A stretch of 64,000 nucleotides of DNA, taken from NCBI GenBank assembly GCA_943788635.1, contig CALSRA010000025.1, forward strand, positions 31,628-95,627, in the 5' to 3' direction. Shown in pieces: positions 34,580-42,651 of the stretch. Every line of letters starts with the position of its first letter. The stretch's first letter is position 1. The DNA comes from an uncultured Alphaproteobacteria bacterium. GTDB taxonomy: Bacteria; Pseudomonadota; Alphaproteobacteria; UBA8366; GCA-2717185. The notes under the pieces were generated by a model, which was not told where the DNA came from, did not search any database, and saw nothing but the letters and a program-made list of their open reading frames with translations. The position numbers were made by a program, and so were the translations under genes.

Positions 34580-34608
34580 TTGCAAAACAGACAATAATCC
34601 TATATGAT
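34580..34608 (+). promoter_or_regulatory. Sigma-70 promoter of the orphan terminase-like gene
   Basis: TTGCAA (34580-34585), a 17-base spacer and TATGAT (34603-34608) form a near-consensus housekeeping promoter, unusually AT-rich for this genome. The predicted transcript starts near 34615, about 23 bases before the ATG. Confidence 0.65.
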
Positions 34609-34637
34609 AAAAAGCCTACTTTTAAGTGGAGGTAACG

Positions 34638-35042
34638 ATGCCATCGCTCAAACCGCGATACGAAAAGTTCTGCCAGTATTACATCAATTACCCGAATGCG
34701 ACGGATGCGGCGCGTTATGCGGGATATGCGCCCCGGAATTGCCGGCAACAGGGCAGCCGCCTGCTTGCCGATGAACGGATTGTCGCGCGGATCAGCGCCT
34801 TGCGTGCCGGGGTCGCGCGCGGCCACTGCATGAATACCGAACAGCTTATGGGCAAGCTCGAAAATGTCTTTCAGCGGGCCATGAGTGACCATAACTGGAA
34901 CGCGGCGAACCGGGCGATTGCCATGCAGGCGCAGCTGGGCGGGCTGTTGCCGGAAACGCGCCGGAACCAGCATGCGGGCGACGCGGCGGAACCTGCTCAA
35001 CCGTCTGTTAACGGCGATATCCTGCCGTTTCAGACCTCATAA
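34638..35042 (+). CDS. Terminase small subunit-like DNA-binding protein (orphan)
   Basis: The 134-residue protein has an N-terminal domain of the phage terminase small subunit type (PF03592-like): RYEKFCQYYINYPNATDAARYAGYAPRNCRQQGSRLLADERIVARI, a helix-turn-helix that binds pac/cos DNA in phages. A helical middle (MNTEQLMGKLENVFQRAMSDHNWNAANRAIAMQAQLGGLLPE) follows, then a loose Pro/Ala tail. No large terminase, portal or capsid gene lies nearby, so this is a domesticated or relic gene rather than part of a prophage. GTGGAGGT precedes the ATG and a strong promoter lies upstream, so it is probably expressed, perhaps as a transcription regulator. Confidence 0.8.
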   Translation: MPSLKPRYEKFCQYYINYPNATDAARYAGYAPRNCRQQGSRLLADERIVARISALRAGVARGHCMNTEQLMGKLENVFQRAMSDHNWNAANRAIAMQAQLGGLLPETRRNQHAGDAAEPAQPSVNGDILPFQTS

Positions 35043-35174
35043 TGTAGACAAATGTAGACATTTTTCGCCCGATTCAGCCATGTTTGTCATGAATACAAAG
35101 ACTTAGCCTGAATGAATCGACCAAATAACGCGTAAATCGGGTGCAAACTGTCCTGTGACGGCGTGAGAAACGTG

Positions 35175-36275
35175 TCAGTCGGGTCGTTTGCCGAGCGGAT
35201 AGATCCGGTTGACATGCCCCATCTTGCGGCCGGGCCGGGCCTCATTCTTGCCGTAAAGGTGCAGATGGGCACCCGGTTCGGTCAGGATGGCGGGCCAGCT
35301 ATCGGCTTCGTCGCCGATCAGGTTGGTCATGATGGCGTCGCCGTGCCGGGTGGTGGCGCCAAGTGGTAACCCGCAGACCGCGCGGACAAATTGTTCGAAC
35401 TGGCTGGTGGCACAGCCGTCCATCGTCCAGTGACCGGAATTATGCGGTCGCGGGGCGATTTCATTGGCCAGTAGTTGACCGTCCCGGGTGACAAAGAATT
35501 CAACCGCCAGCAGGCCGACGAGATCGAGCGCGAGGGCGAGGCGTTCCGCCATCTCCTGTGCTTCGGTGGCGAGCGCGGTGGGTATGCCCGCCGGTATAAG
35601 GCTGGTCTTGAGGATATGGTTCTCGTGCCGGTTCTCGGCAGGGTCGAAAACCGCCATTGTTCCGTCTGGTCCTCTGGCAACAATGACCGAGAGTTCCCGT
35701 TCGAAATCGATCCAGCCTTCAAGTACGCAGCGGGCGCCGCCGACGGACGCAAAGGCTTCGGCGGGGTCCATATCCGGGCGGATCATCACCTGGCCCTTGC
35801 CGTCATAGCCCAGTCGCGCGGTCTTCAGCACGGCCGGTCGACCGATCTGGTCCAGCGCCACGTGCAGTTCGTCAACCGTCTCCACCTCCGCATAGGGGGC
35901 GGTTGGCACGCCGGCATTGTTCAGGAAGGCTTTCTCGACAATGCGGTCCTGCGCGACCTCCAGCGATTTTGCCGATGGCCGCACAGGGACGTGTTCTGCG
36001 AGCCGTCGTGCGGTGTCGACCGGGACGTTTTCAAACTCGAAAGTGATGACATCGACAGCAGCGGCGAAGGCGTCCAGCGCCGCCATGTCATCGTAAGGCG
36101 CGTTGGTTTCTGCGGCGGCGACCAGCGCGGCGGGCCCGCCCGGAACCGGGTCGAATATGTGGCAACGATAGCCAAGCTGACCGGCGGCCAGCGCGGTCAT
36201 GCGGCCAAGTTGCCCGCCACCCAGAATACCGATTGTCCTACCCGGAGGAAGGGTGATTCCAGCCTTATCAGCCAT
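35175..36275 (-). CDS. purK: 5-(carboxyamino)imidazole ribonucleotide synthase
   Basis: PurK carboxylates aminoimidazole ribonucleotide with ATP and bicarbonate in purine synthesis. The ATP-grasp protein of 366 residues opens [21 protein letters not shown], with [14 protein letters not shown] (ATP-binding loop), [16 protein letters not shown] and [17 protein letters not shown] (metal and substrate residues). The start MADKAGITL at 36275 is chosen because it overlaps the purE stop by eight bases, giving translational coupling; a longer frame exists upstream inside purE but looks untranslated. Confidence 0.95.
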   Translation of the reverse strand: MADKAGITLPPGRTIGILGGGQLGRMTALAAGQLGYRCHIFDPVPGGPAALVAAAETNAPYDDMAALDAFAAAVDVITFEFENVPVDTARRLAEHVPVRPSAKSLEVAQDRIVEKAFLNNAGVPTAPYAEVETVDELHVALDQIGRPAVLKTARLGYDGKGQVMIRPDMDPAEAFASVGGARCVLEGWIDFERELSVIVARGPDGTMAVFDPAENRHENHILKTSLIPAGIPTALATEAQEMAERLALALDLVGLLAVEFFVTRDGQLLANEIAPRPHNSGHWTMDGCATSQFEQFVRAVCGLPLGATTRHGDAIMTNLIGDEADSWPAILTEPGAHLHLYGKNEARPGRKMGHVNRIYPLGKRPD

Positions 36276-36759
36276 CGCTGGGCGAATCAGCGACGTTTGC
36301 CGTCTGCTTGGCGCGCCAGGCATCAAGCCGTTCCGCCAGTGCGGCATCGTTCAAGGCCAGCACCGCCGCAGCCAGCAGGGCGGCATTGGTTGCCCCCGCC
36401 CGGCCGATGGCGAGCGTGCCGACGGGAATGCCGCCGGGCATCTGGGCAATCGACAACAGGCTGTCCATACCGCTTAGCGCCTTGCTTTCCACCGGAACGC
36501 CGAAAACGGGAAGGGGGGTCAGGGCCGCGGTCATGCCCGGCAGATGGGCGGCGCCGCCAGCGCCTGCGATAATGACCTGTAACCCGCGCTGTTTGGCGCT
36601 TTCGGCGTAATCGACCAGGCGTTTGGGCGTCCTGTGCGCGGATACGATCCGCGCCTCATGCGCGATCTCCAGGGCGGTCAGGACCTCGGTGGCGTGACGC
36701 ATGGTTTCCCAGTCGGACTGGCTGCCCATGATGATGCCGACGCAGGCTTGTTCGGACAT
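36268..36759 (-). CDS. purE: 5-(carboxyamino)imidazole ribonucleotide mutase
   Basis: PurE (class I) moves the carboxylate from N5 to C4 of the imidazole, following PurK. The 163-residue protein has [14 protein letters not shown] (the SDxxxM signature), [23 protein letters not shown] and [32 protein letters not shown]. The start at 36759 gives the standard [12 protein letters not shown] opening; a longer frame upstream is unlikely. It is first in the purE-purK operon. No PurR or riboswitch signal was recognised in the 200 bases upstream. Confidence 0.95.
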   Translation of the reverse strand: MSEQACVGIIMGSQSDWETMRHATEVLTALEIAHEARIVSAHRTPKRLVDYAESAKQRGLQVIIAGAGGAAHLPGMTAALTPLPVFGVPVESKALSGMDSLLSIAQMPGGIPVGTLAIGRAGATNAALLAAAVLALNDAALAERLDAWRAKQTANVADSPSDG

Positions 36760-36966
36760 GTTGCTTCCATTGCTAGGCGCCGCACGCTGCGGTCGCGGAA
36801 ACAGCGGAGTATAGAAATCCGGTTCGCGGGCGCAAGGGCGCAATGCCCAAAGAATCGATCTGACGTGAATTTCGCCAATAATTCGCTAATTTCGCCGATT
36901 TCGGCTATTCTTTACCGGATATTCAGGAGTTGTCTTTGGCGCAGATCACATGTGGCGAGGCATGTC

Positions 36967-37737
36967 ATGAAGGTAGAAGAAGCACCACCGATCCAGCCCA
37001 CACGGCAGGTCGGTATTGGCCGGTCGATCCCGGCGCCGCATTCGACCGGATCCTCCCGTGACGAAGGCGGCGGTCAGCGCGAGGAACCGGAAACACCGCA
37101 GGATGTTGCTGCGGTGCATGGCGTTGACGAGGACGACCTGACCCCGGGCGTGCGCGTCGCCATGGATGACCTGATTACCGAAGTCGCAACGCTGCGCGAG
37201 GCGCTGGCGCTGAGCAACCGGCGGGTCGATTATCTGAACACCCTGGCCGACCAGGACCCGTTATCGGCGACATTGCACCGCCGGGCATTCGTGCGCGAAC
37301 TCTCGAAAGCCCTGACGATCGCGCAACGGGGCGAAACCACCAGCGCCCTGGTCTTCCTTGAAATCGAAACCCTGAAGGATGTCAATGTTCTGCACGGGAT
37401 GGCGGCTGGCGATGCGGTGATCGAACATGTTGCCGGCATCCTGCTGTCCCGGCTGGGCGAGGGCAGCGCGGTCGGACGTCTTGGCGGCGCGGCATTCGGG
37501 CTTATTCTGGTGGGCGATACACTGGACGAGGCGCGCAGCCGCGGCAATATGCTGGCGGCGGCGGTATCCGCACAGCCGCTGTACTGGGAAGGCCATGAAA
37601 TCTGGCTGACGCTGCGCTTTGGCGTGCATCCGCTGCTGTTGGACGAAGACGCGAATGCAGCCATGAATGCGACCGACCGGGACCTGCGCCACGCTGCAAC
37701 GGTCGGGCCGGAAAACACGGGCGGTGCCGGAAGCTGA
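36967..37737 (+). CDS. Degenerate GGDEF-domain protein
   Basis: The 256-residue protein has a disordered N-terminal 60 residues rich in Pro, Glu and Gly, a short coiled coil (LITEVATLREALALSNRRVDYLNTLA), and a GGDEF-like fold from about residue 95: DPLSATLHRRAFVREL, LVFLEIETLKDVNVLHGMAAGDAVIEHVA and GRLGGAAFGLIL. The catalytic GGDEF is replaced by GGAAF (173-177), so diguanylate cyclase activity is not expected. It may bind a nucleotide or act by protein contact. It is divergent from purE. Confidence 0.85.
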   Translation: MKVEEAPPIQPTRQVGIGRSIPAPHSTGSSRDEGGGQREEPETPQDVAAVHGVDEDDLTPGVRVAMDDLITEVATLREALALSNRRVDYLNTLADQDPLSATLHRRAFVRELSKALTIAQRGETTSALVFLEIETLKDVNVLHGMAAGDAVIEHVAGILLSRLGEGSAVGRLGGAAFGLILVGDTLDEARSRGNMLAAAVSAQPLYWEGHEIWLTLRFGVHPLLLDEDANAAMNATDRDLRHAATVGPENTGGAGS

Positions 37738-37755
37738 TTGCCCGCCGGCTGCTTT

Positions 37756-37968
37756 TCAGGCGATTATGTCAGGATGCAGTTCGTCTTCGATCCGCGCCAT
37801 CATGTCTTTCAGACCGAGTTTGCGTTTTTTAAGGCGCTGCAACTGCAGTTGGTCAAAGGGTGCCTTTTCGACGAGCCGCGCAATCACATCGTCAAGATCG
37901 CGATGTTCGGTGCGCAACTGCTCAAGGCGGCCTTGCAGTTCGGCCAGTTCGTCATCGGATTCTGTCAT
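37756..37968 (-). CDS. DUF465 (YdcH-like) small coiled-coil protein
   Basis: The 70-residue protein starts MTESDDELAELQGRLEQLRTEHRDLDDVIARL and carries the DUF465 core QLQLQRLKKRKLGLKDMMARIEDEL. It folds as a helical hairpin. Function is unknown in most bacteria. The true start MTESDD is preferred over a longer frame that begins in the intergenic region. A second DUF465 protein is encoded at 40425. It reads toward the GGDEF gene and away from pfk. Confidence 0.88.
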   Translation of the reverse strand: MTESDDELAELQGRLEQLRTEHRDLDDVIARLVEKAPFDQLQLQRLKKRKLGLKDMMARIEDELHPDIIA

Positions 37969-38073
37969 GCTGGTTCGATACGTTTTCTGAATTAGGGAGT
38001 ATTTTATCAGAAGGTGGTGGGTTGCTACACCAGCAATCCACATCATCTTGCTGATTGTTCAAGGAGTATGGGG

Positions 38074-39159
38074 ATGGGCGACAAAAAGCGAATCGGAATT
38101 CTGACCAGCGGCGGCGATTGTGCCGGGTTGAATGCCCTGTTGCGGGCCGTCGTGCACCGTGCCGCGGGCTATGGCTGGGAAGTTTACGGGATTGCGGAAG
38201 GGACGCTGGGGCTGATGGAATCGCCCCCGCGCGCGGAATTGCTCGACCCCGCGACCTTCGATGGCACGATCATGCGCCGGGGCGGCACGATTCTCGGCAC
38301 CACCAACACCGGCAACCCGTTTGCCTTTCCACAGCTCGACGGCGACCCCATTGACCGTTCGGAAGAGGTCATCGCGAATTATCGCTCGCTCGGGCTGGAC
38401 GCGCTGATCGGGATTGGCGGCGACGGCAGCCTTGCGATCCTGAACCGATTGGCGAAACAGGGCGGTATCAATTTCGTCGGCGTTCCCAAGACCATCGACA
38501 ATGATATCGGCGTTACGGAAATTTCCGTCGGTTACGATACCGCCGTGGCGGTCGCCACCGAGGCGCTGGACCGGCTGCAACCGACGGCGGCGAGCCACCG
38601 TCGGGTCATGATCCTCGAGGTTATGGGCCGTGATGCGGGCCATATCGCCCTGAATGCGGGGATCGCCGGCGGGGCGGATGTGATCCTCATTCCGGAAATC
38701 CCGTACCGGATGGAACATGTCGTCCGCAAGATTCGAGGCCTATACGATTCCGGGCGTAATTTTGCCCTTGTCGTCGTGGCAGAAGCCGTGCCGAACGAAT
38801 CGGGCAACCGGATCGTTCAGAAGTATGCCGGCGGTCAGTCCCGCTATGGCGGCGTTGGGCATTTTCTGGGCGACCGTCTTGCCGAAACCACACATGCGGA
38901 AATCCGCGTCACGGTGCTGGGGCATGTGCAGCGCGGGGCGGCGCCGAACGCGCGGGACCGGCTGATGGCCTCTGTCTTCGGGGTGCATGCCGTGGACCTG
39001 ATCGAAAAGGGGCAGTTCGGGCGGGTCGTCGCCTGGCGGGACCGGCATGTGGTCGATTTCGATATTGACGACGCCGTCGCGGCGCCGGCGGTGGTAGATA
39101 TCGATGGTCCAATCGTGCGGACCGCGCGTGGCCTTGGTATCTGTCTCGGCGACCAGTGA
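38074..39159 (+). CDS. pfkA: 6-phosphofructokinase
   Basis: The 361-residue protein phosphorylates fructose 6-phosphate. It shows RIGILTSGGDCAGLN, the donor loop GIGGDGSLAIL and GVPKTIDNDI with the catalytic Asp. MGRDAGHIAL, IPEIPYRMEHV and LGHVQRGAAPNARDR (substrate site) follow. The position equivalent to E. coli Gly104 is Gly (GGDGS), which favours ATP. The position equivalent to Gly124 is Lys (PKTIDND), which is common in PPi enzymes and in actinobacterial ATP enzymes, so the donor is probably ATP but should be tested. AAGGAG lies eight bases before the ATG at 38074. The stop overlaps the next start. Confidence 0.92.
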   Translation: MGDKKRIGILTSGGDCAGLNALLRAVVHRAAGYGWEVYGIAEGTLGLMESPPRAELLDPATFDGTIMRRGGTILGTTNTGNPFAFPQLDGDPIDRSEEVIANYRSLGLDALIGIGGDGSLAILNRLAKQGGINFVGVPKTIDNDIGVTEISVGYDTAVAVATEALDRLQPTAASHRRVMILEVMGRDAGHIALNAGIAGGADVILIPEIPYRMEHVVRKIRGLYDSGRNFALVVVAEAVPNESGNRIVQKYAGGQSRYGGVGHFLGDRLAETTHAEIRVTVLGHVQRGAAPNARDRLMASVFGVHAVDLIEKGQFGRVVAWRDRHVVDFDIDDAVAAPAVVDIDGPIVRTARGLGICLGDQ

Positions 39160-39683
39160 CTAACGGCGCGCCGCAGGACCAGAATCCGTTCTGGCGATTT
39201 TCGCTGGCTCTCTACGGCCATGACGGTGTCGCAGCCGCCTGCCTGCGCCTGCAGGACCAGTGCGGGCTGGACGTTAACCTGCTGCTGTATTGCGGCTGGG
39301 CCGCGCAGTGCGGCGTGGCGCTCAACGAGGCGCAGCTGGCGCGGCTTGCTGCGCAGACGCAGGCCTGGCGCGAAGAGGTCGTGTACCCGTTGCGGTCGGT
39401 CCGGCGGGCGCTGAAGCAGGGCGTGACACCGGTCGAATTGCCGGACAGTGACGCACTGCGCGATGCGGTTAAGCAAATGGAGCTAAAGGCGGAATTTCTG
39501 CTGCAGCAGGCGCTGTGGCGGGGGTTTCCGTTAGCGGCCGATTCCGGCAATTCGGATACCGGCGGCCTGGCGCTTGCCAATCTGGAGCGCTATGCGGCGC
39601 ATGCCGGTGTTTTGGTGATAGATTCCCTGCAGGCGGACATACGGCAGGTTGCTGCTGCCGTCAGCGTTGTTTCGGTCGCCTGA
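39156..39683 (+). CDS. TIGR02444 family protein
   Basis: The 175-residue helical protein starts at a GTG that overlaps the pfk stop, so it is translationally coupled. NPFWRFSLALYGHDGVAAACLRLQDQCGLDVNLLLYCGWAA is the hallmark of the TIGR02444 (DUF2390) family, a small alpha-helical family of unknown function. The rest is mostly helix with a conserved YPLRSVRRALK. The C-terminal 23 bases overlap the convergent ubiX gene. No role can be assigned from the sequence. Confidence 0.88.
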   Translation: MTNGAPQDQNPFWRFSLALYGHDGVAAACLRLQDQCGLDVNLLLYCGWAAQCGVALNEAQLARLAAQTQAWREEVVYPLRSVRRALKQGVTPVELPDSDALRDAVKQMELKAEFLLQQALWRGFPLAADSGNSDTGGLALANLERYAAHAGVLVIDSLQADIRQVAAAVSVVSVA

Positions 39684-40299
39684 CGGCACGGACCGGTTTG
39701 CTGCCATCGGTGGGCGCTTCGCCCCAACGGCGGACTTTTCCGGTGTCGAGTCCGAACAGATCCAGCACCCGGCCGACCGAGTGATTGACGATGTCGTCGA
39801 TGGTCTTCGGCAAGGCATAGAAACCGGGTACGGGCGGGGCGATGATCGCGCCCATGTCGCTCAGCGCCAGCATGTTGCGCAGATGACCGGAATGCAGCGG
39901 CGTTTCCCGCAGCATCAGCACAAGCCGCCGGCGCTCCTTCAACGCGACATCCGCCGCACGGGTCAACAAGGTGGCGGTCGTTCCTGTCGCAATTTCGGAC
40001 ATCGACCGTATCGAACAGGGCGCGATGAGCATGCCCGCATTGGCAAAGGACCCGCTGGCGATTGCCGCGCCGATATCCGAATCAGCATAGACGACATCGG
40101 CCAGATCGTGCAGCGCGGCCAATTTCATGTCGGTTTCGCAGGCCAGCGTTATTTCGGCAGCCTTGCTCACGACAAGGTGACTTTCGACACCGGCAATCTG
40201 CTGAATCGCCTGTAGGGTACGGATTCCGTATATCGCGCCGGAAGCGCCGGAAATGCCAACGATAAGGCGAATCGTTTTGTCTTTTTCGTTGCCGCTCAT
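39661..40299 (-). CDS. ubiX: Flavin prenyltransferase UbiX
   Basis: UbiX makes prenylated FMN, the cofactor of UbiD-type decarboxylases used in ubiquinone synthesis. The 212-residue protein has RLIVGISGASGAIYGIRTLQAI (FMN loop), GSFANAGMLIAPCSIRSMSEIATGTTATLLTRAADV and LKERRRLVLMLRETPLHSGHLRNML with the conserved Arg and Glu, then PPVPGFYALPKTIDDIVNHSVGRVLDLFG. The start at 40299 gives MSGNEKDKTIR; an in-frame ATG at 40320 would add seven residues. UbiD itself is not in the window. Confidence 0.95.
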   Translation of the reverse strand: MSGNEKDKTIRLIVGISGASGAIYGIRTLQAIQQIAGVESHLVVSKAAEITLACETDMKLAALHDLADVVYADSDIGAAIASGSFANAGMLIAPCSIRSMSEIATGTTATLLTRAADVALKERRRLVLMLRETPLHSGHLRNMLALSDMGAIIAPPVPGFYALPKTIDDIVNHSVGRVLDLFGLDTGKVRRWGEAPTDGSKPVRAVRRPKQR

Positions 40300-40424
40300 G
40301 ACGCTGTCTGTTCCTGTCAAAATACTGACAACCTAGGGGAAAAAAGCTAAGATTGCTTTACTCAATCTTCAGCTATTGGGGGCCAAGGTAATGGCCGGGT
40401 AGATTTACAGCAAGGGAGACGAAG

Positions 40425-40631
40425 ATGACCGGATTCCAGACGCAAGAAGGTATCTCCGCAGGAAAGTCCGCTGAACCCCGAGTAGCCTCGCTGAAACAGA
40501 AACATGCAACGCTCGAAACTGCGTTGGACCACGAAAACAGTCGCCCCCTTCCGGATTCAAAAACCGTTATTGATCTGAAACGGGAGAAACTGGCGATCAA
40601 GGATGAGCTGGAGCGTCTGACGCATATCTGA
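40425..40631 (+). CDS. DUF465 family small coiled-coil protein
   Basis: The 68-residue protein has the DUF465 helical hairpin: RVASLKQKHATLETALDHEN, a short turn with SRPLPDSKTVIDLKREKLAIKDELERL. AGGGAGACGAAG sits before the ATG. It is preceded by its own promoter region (the gap is 125 bases) and followed at 40657-40683 by a perfect palindrome. It is the second DUF465 gene in the window. Function is unknown; the family is common in alphaproteobacteria. Confidence 0.85.
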   Translation: MTGFQTQEGISAGKSAEPRVASLKQKHATLETALDHENSRPLPDSKTVIDLKREKLAIKDELERLTHI

Positions 40632-40656
40632 GCGTGTAACGCTGGATTGACGTCCC

Positions 40657-40683
40657 GCAATCCGGTCAATCGGACCGGATTGC
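40657..40683. repeat. Perfect 11-base inverted repeat after the DUF465 gene
   Basis: GCAATCCGGTC (40657-40667) and GACCGGATTGC (40673-40683) form a perfect stem with a 5-base loop. No T-tract follows, so it may be a transcript-stabilising hairpin or an operator rather than a terminator. Confidence 0.45.
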
Positions 40684-40765
40684 ACCAGGGATTTCGTAAC
40701 CTCAGCCGGTAACGGTTGGGGGTGGGTATTGCTTTATCCCGGCAAAAGCCCGTAATAATTCAGTC

Positions 40766-41440
40766 ATGATTTCAGTAGATGAAGCGATCACCCATCGCCG
40801 GTCTGTCCGCGCGTTTTTGCCGGACCCGGTTTCCCGCGAAACCATTGAACATATCCTCGCCGTGGCCAGCCGCGCGCCGAGCGGTACCAATACACAGCCC
40901 TGGAAAGCCAATGTCGTGACCGGTGCGGCACGGAAGCGGCTGTCGAAGGCGATTCTTGACGAGTTCATGGAGGATCCGACGGCGAACCAGCACGAACGGC
41001 TGTACTACATGGAAAAATGGCGCGAGCCGTATGTGACGCGCCGCCGCAAGGTCGGTTGGGACATGTATGGGCTGGTCGGTGTCACCCGCGAAGACAAGGA
41101 AGGGATGCGCGACCAGACCGCGCGGAATTACAAATTCTTCGATGCACCGGTCGGAATCATTTTCACGATTGACCAGGACATGCATTGGGGCAGTTGGCTG
41201 GATTACGGCATGTTCCTGGAAAACGTCATGCTGGCGGCACGGGGGCAGGGGCTGGAAACCTGCCCGCAGGCGGCCTTTGCCGGTTACCACAAGGTGGTGC
41301 GGCGCGTGCTGGGCATTCCTGATTCCGAGGCCATTGTTTGTGGCATGGCATTGGGCAAGGAAGATACGTCCGCCGTCATCAACAAGTTGGAAACGGTTCG
41401 CGAGCCCGTGGCTGATTTCACCATTTTCCACGAAGACTGA
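40766..41440 (+). CDS. Nitroreductase-family flavoprotein
   Basis: The 224-residue protein opens ISVDEAITHRRSVRAFLPDPVSRETIEHILAVASRAPSGTNTQPW, the FMN-binding signature of the nitroreductase family, and continues with FTIDQDMHWGSWLDYGMFLENVMLAARGQGLETCPQAAF and VCGMALGKED. It is expected to be a dimeric NAD(P)H-dependent flavin enzyme. The natural substrate is unknown; members reduce nitro compounds, quinones or enones. The CoA-transferase gene begins 14 bases downstream, suggesting a shared transcript and a possible link to an aromatic-acid or enoyl-CoA pathway, which is inference. Confidence 0.9.
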   Translation: MISVDEAITHRRSVRAFLPDPVSRETIEHILAVASRAPSGTNTQPWKANVVTGAARKRLSKAILDEFMEDPTANQHERLYYMEKWREPYVTRRRKVGWDMYGLVGVTREDKEGMRDQTARNYKFFDAPVGIIFTIDQDMHWGSWLDYGMFLENVMLAARGQGLETCPQAAFAGYHKVVRRVLGIPDSEAIVCGMALGKEDTSAVINKLETVREPVADFTIFHED

Positions 41441-41454
41441 GGGGCAGGTCTGGT

Positions 41455-42651
41455 ATGGCCGGCCCTCTTTCCGGTTATCGAATCCTCGACCTGACGACGG
41501 TACTGATGGGCCCTGCGGCGACGCAGATTCTTGCCGATATGGGTGCCGACGTGGTCAAGGTCGAAACGGCTGACGGCGACGTCATTCGCAGCGTCATGCC
41601 GGCCCGGAACTCGGGCATGGGCGCGGCATTCCTGAACAGCAACCGGGGCAAGCGAAGCATTGTCCTGGACCTTAAAAACCCGGATGGCCGGGCCGCATTC
41701 CTGAAGCTGGTCGAAAGCGCGGATGCGCTGGTGTATTCGCTTCGCCCGGGGACAATGGAAGGGCTCGATCTGGGGTATGACATATGCCGCGCGGCAAAAC
41801 CGGACCTGGTCTATTGCGGGGCGTATGGCTTTCACGAGGATGGCCCCTATGCCGGACAGCCCGCCTATGATGACGTGATCCAGAGCGCATCCGGCATGGC
41901 GGCGATTCAGGCATTCACGACCGGTGAACCACGCTACATGCCGTCGGTCATGGCGGACAAGATTGTCGGGCTAACCGTGGTGTATTCGCTGTCCATGGCG
42001 CTGTTGCACCGAGAGCGCACGGGTGAGGGCCAGCGCGTCGATGTGCCCATGTTCGAAACGATGGTGCAGTTCAATTTAATTGAGCACACCGCCGGCATGC
42101 AATTCGTGCCGCCCGAAGGCGCGCCGGGCTATGTGCGGATGCAGTCGGAGCATCGCCGCCCCTACAAGACGGCGGACGGATATGTCGCGGCGCTGCCCTA
42201 TACCAAGCGGCATTGGCAGCGTTTCTTCGACGTTGTCGGCATACCGGAAATGATCGACGATCCGCGCGTGACCGATTCCGCATTGCGCAGCCGTAAGGTC
42301 GGTGAGCTGTACGCGAAAGTGACCCCGGCGCTGGCGACATGGAAAACGGCTGACATTCTGCAGGCATTGCGGGATGCGGATATTCCCTGTGGTCCGATGA
42401 ATCGGCTGGAAGACCTGCCGGAAGACCCACATATCAAGGCGACAGGGTTCCTGAAGGAAGTCGAACATCCGACGGAAGGGACGCTGCTGCAGGCTGATGT
42501 GCCGATCCGCTTTTCGGCTTCACCGCCCAGTCCCGGGGGCCCCGCACCCCGATTGGGGGAACATAGTGTGGACGTGCTGATCGAAGCAGGATTCGATCAG
42601 GCTTCCGTCGAGGCACTGATTGCTTCAGGCGCGATTATCGACGGGCGTTAG
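41455..42651 (+). CDS. Class III CoA-transferase (CaiB/BaiF family)
   Basis: The 398-residue protein opens GPLSGYRILDLTTVLMGPAATQILADMGADVVKVE, the family III N-terminus. It continues with NSNRGKRSIVLDLKNPDGR and a conserved Asp-containing block (AYDDVIQSASGMAAIQA), which corresponds to the aspartate that forms the acyl anhydride. It transfers CoA between carboxylic acids. The substrate is not predictable, and carnitine, oxalate, succinate or mesaconate are among known ones. It shares four bases with the convergent acyl-CoA synthetase gene. Confidence 0.9.
   Translation: MAGPLSGYRILDLTTVLMGPAATQILADMGADVVKVETADGDVIRSVMPARNSGMGAAFLNSNRGKRSIVLDLKNPDGRAAFLKLVESADALVYSLRPGTMEGLDLGYDICRAAKPDLVYCGAYGFHEDGPYAGQPAYDDVIQSASGMAAIQAFTTGEPRYMPSVMADKIVGLTVVYSLSMALLHRERTGEGQRVDVPMFETMVQFNLIEHTAGMQFVPPEGAPGYVRMQSEHRRPYKTADGYVAALPYTKRHWQRFFDVVGIPEMIDDPRVTDSALRSRKVGELYAKVTPALATWKTADILQALRDADIPCGPMNRLEDLPEDPHIKATGFLKEVEHPTEGTLLQADVPIRFSASPPSPGGPAPRLGEHSVDVLIEAGFDQASVEALIASGAIIDGR

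Noticed and set aside
34638..35042. Possible prophage from the terminase-like gene
   Set aside because: No large terminase, portal, capsid, integrase or attachment repeats occur within several kb; only the isolated gene can be supported.
41472..41783. Minus-strand frames over the CoA-transferase gene
   Set aside because: Arg/Ser-rich shadow frames without motifs or starts; the plus-strand enzyme explains the region.
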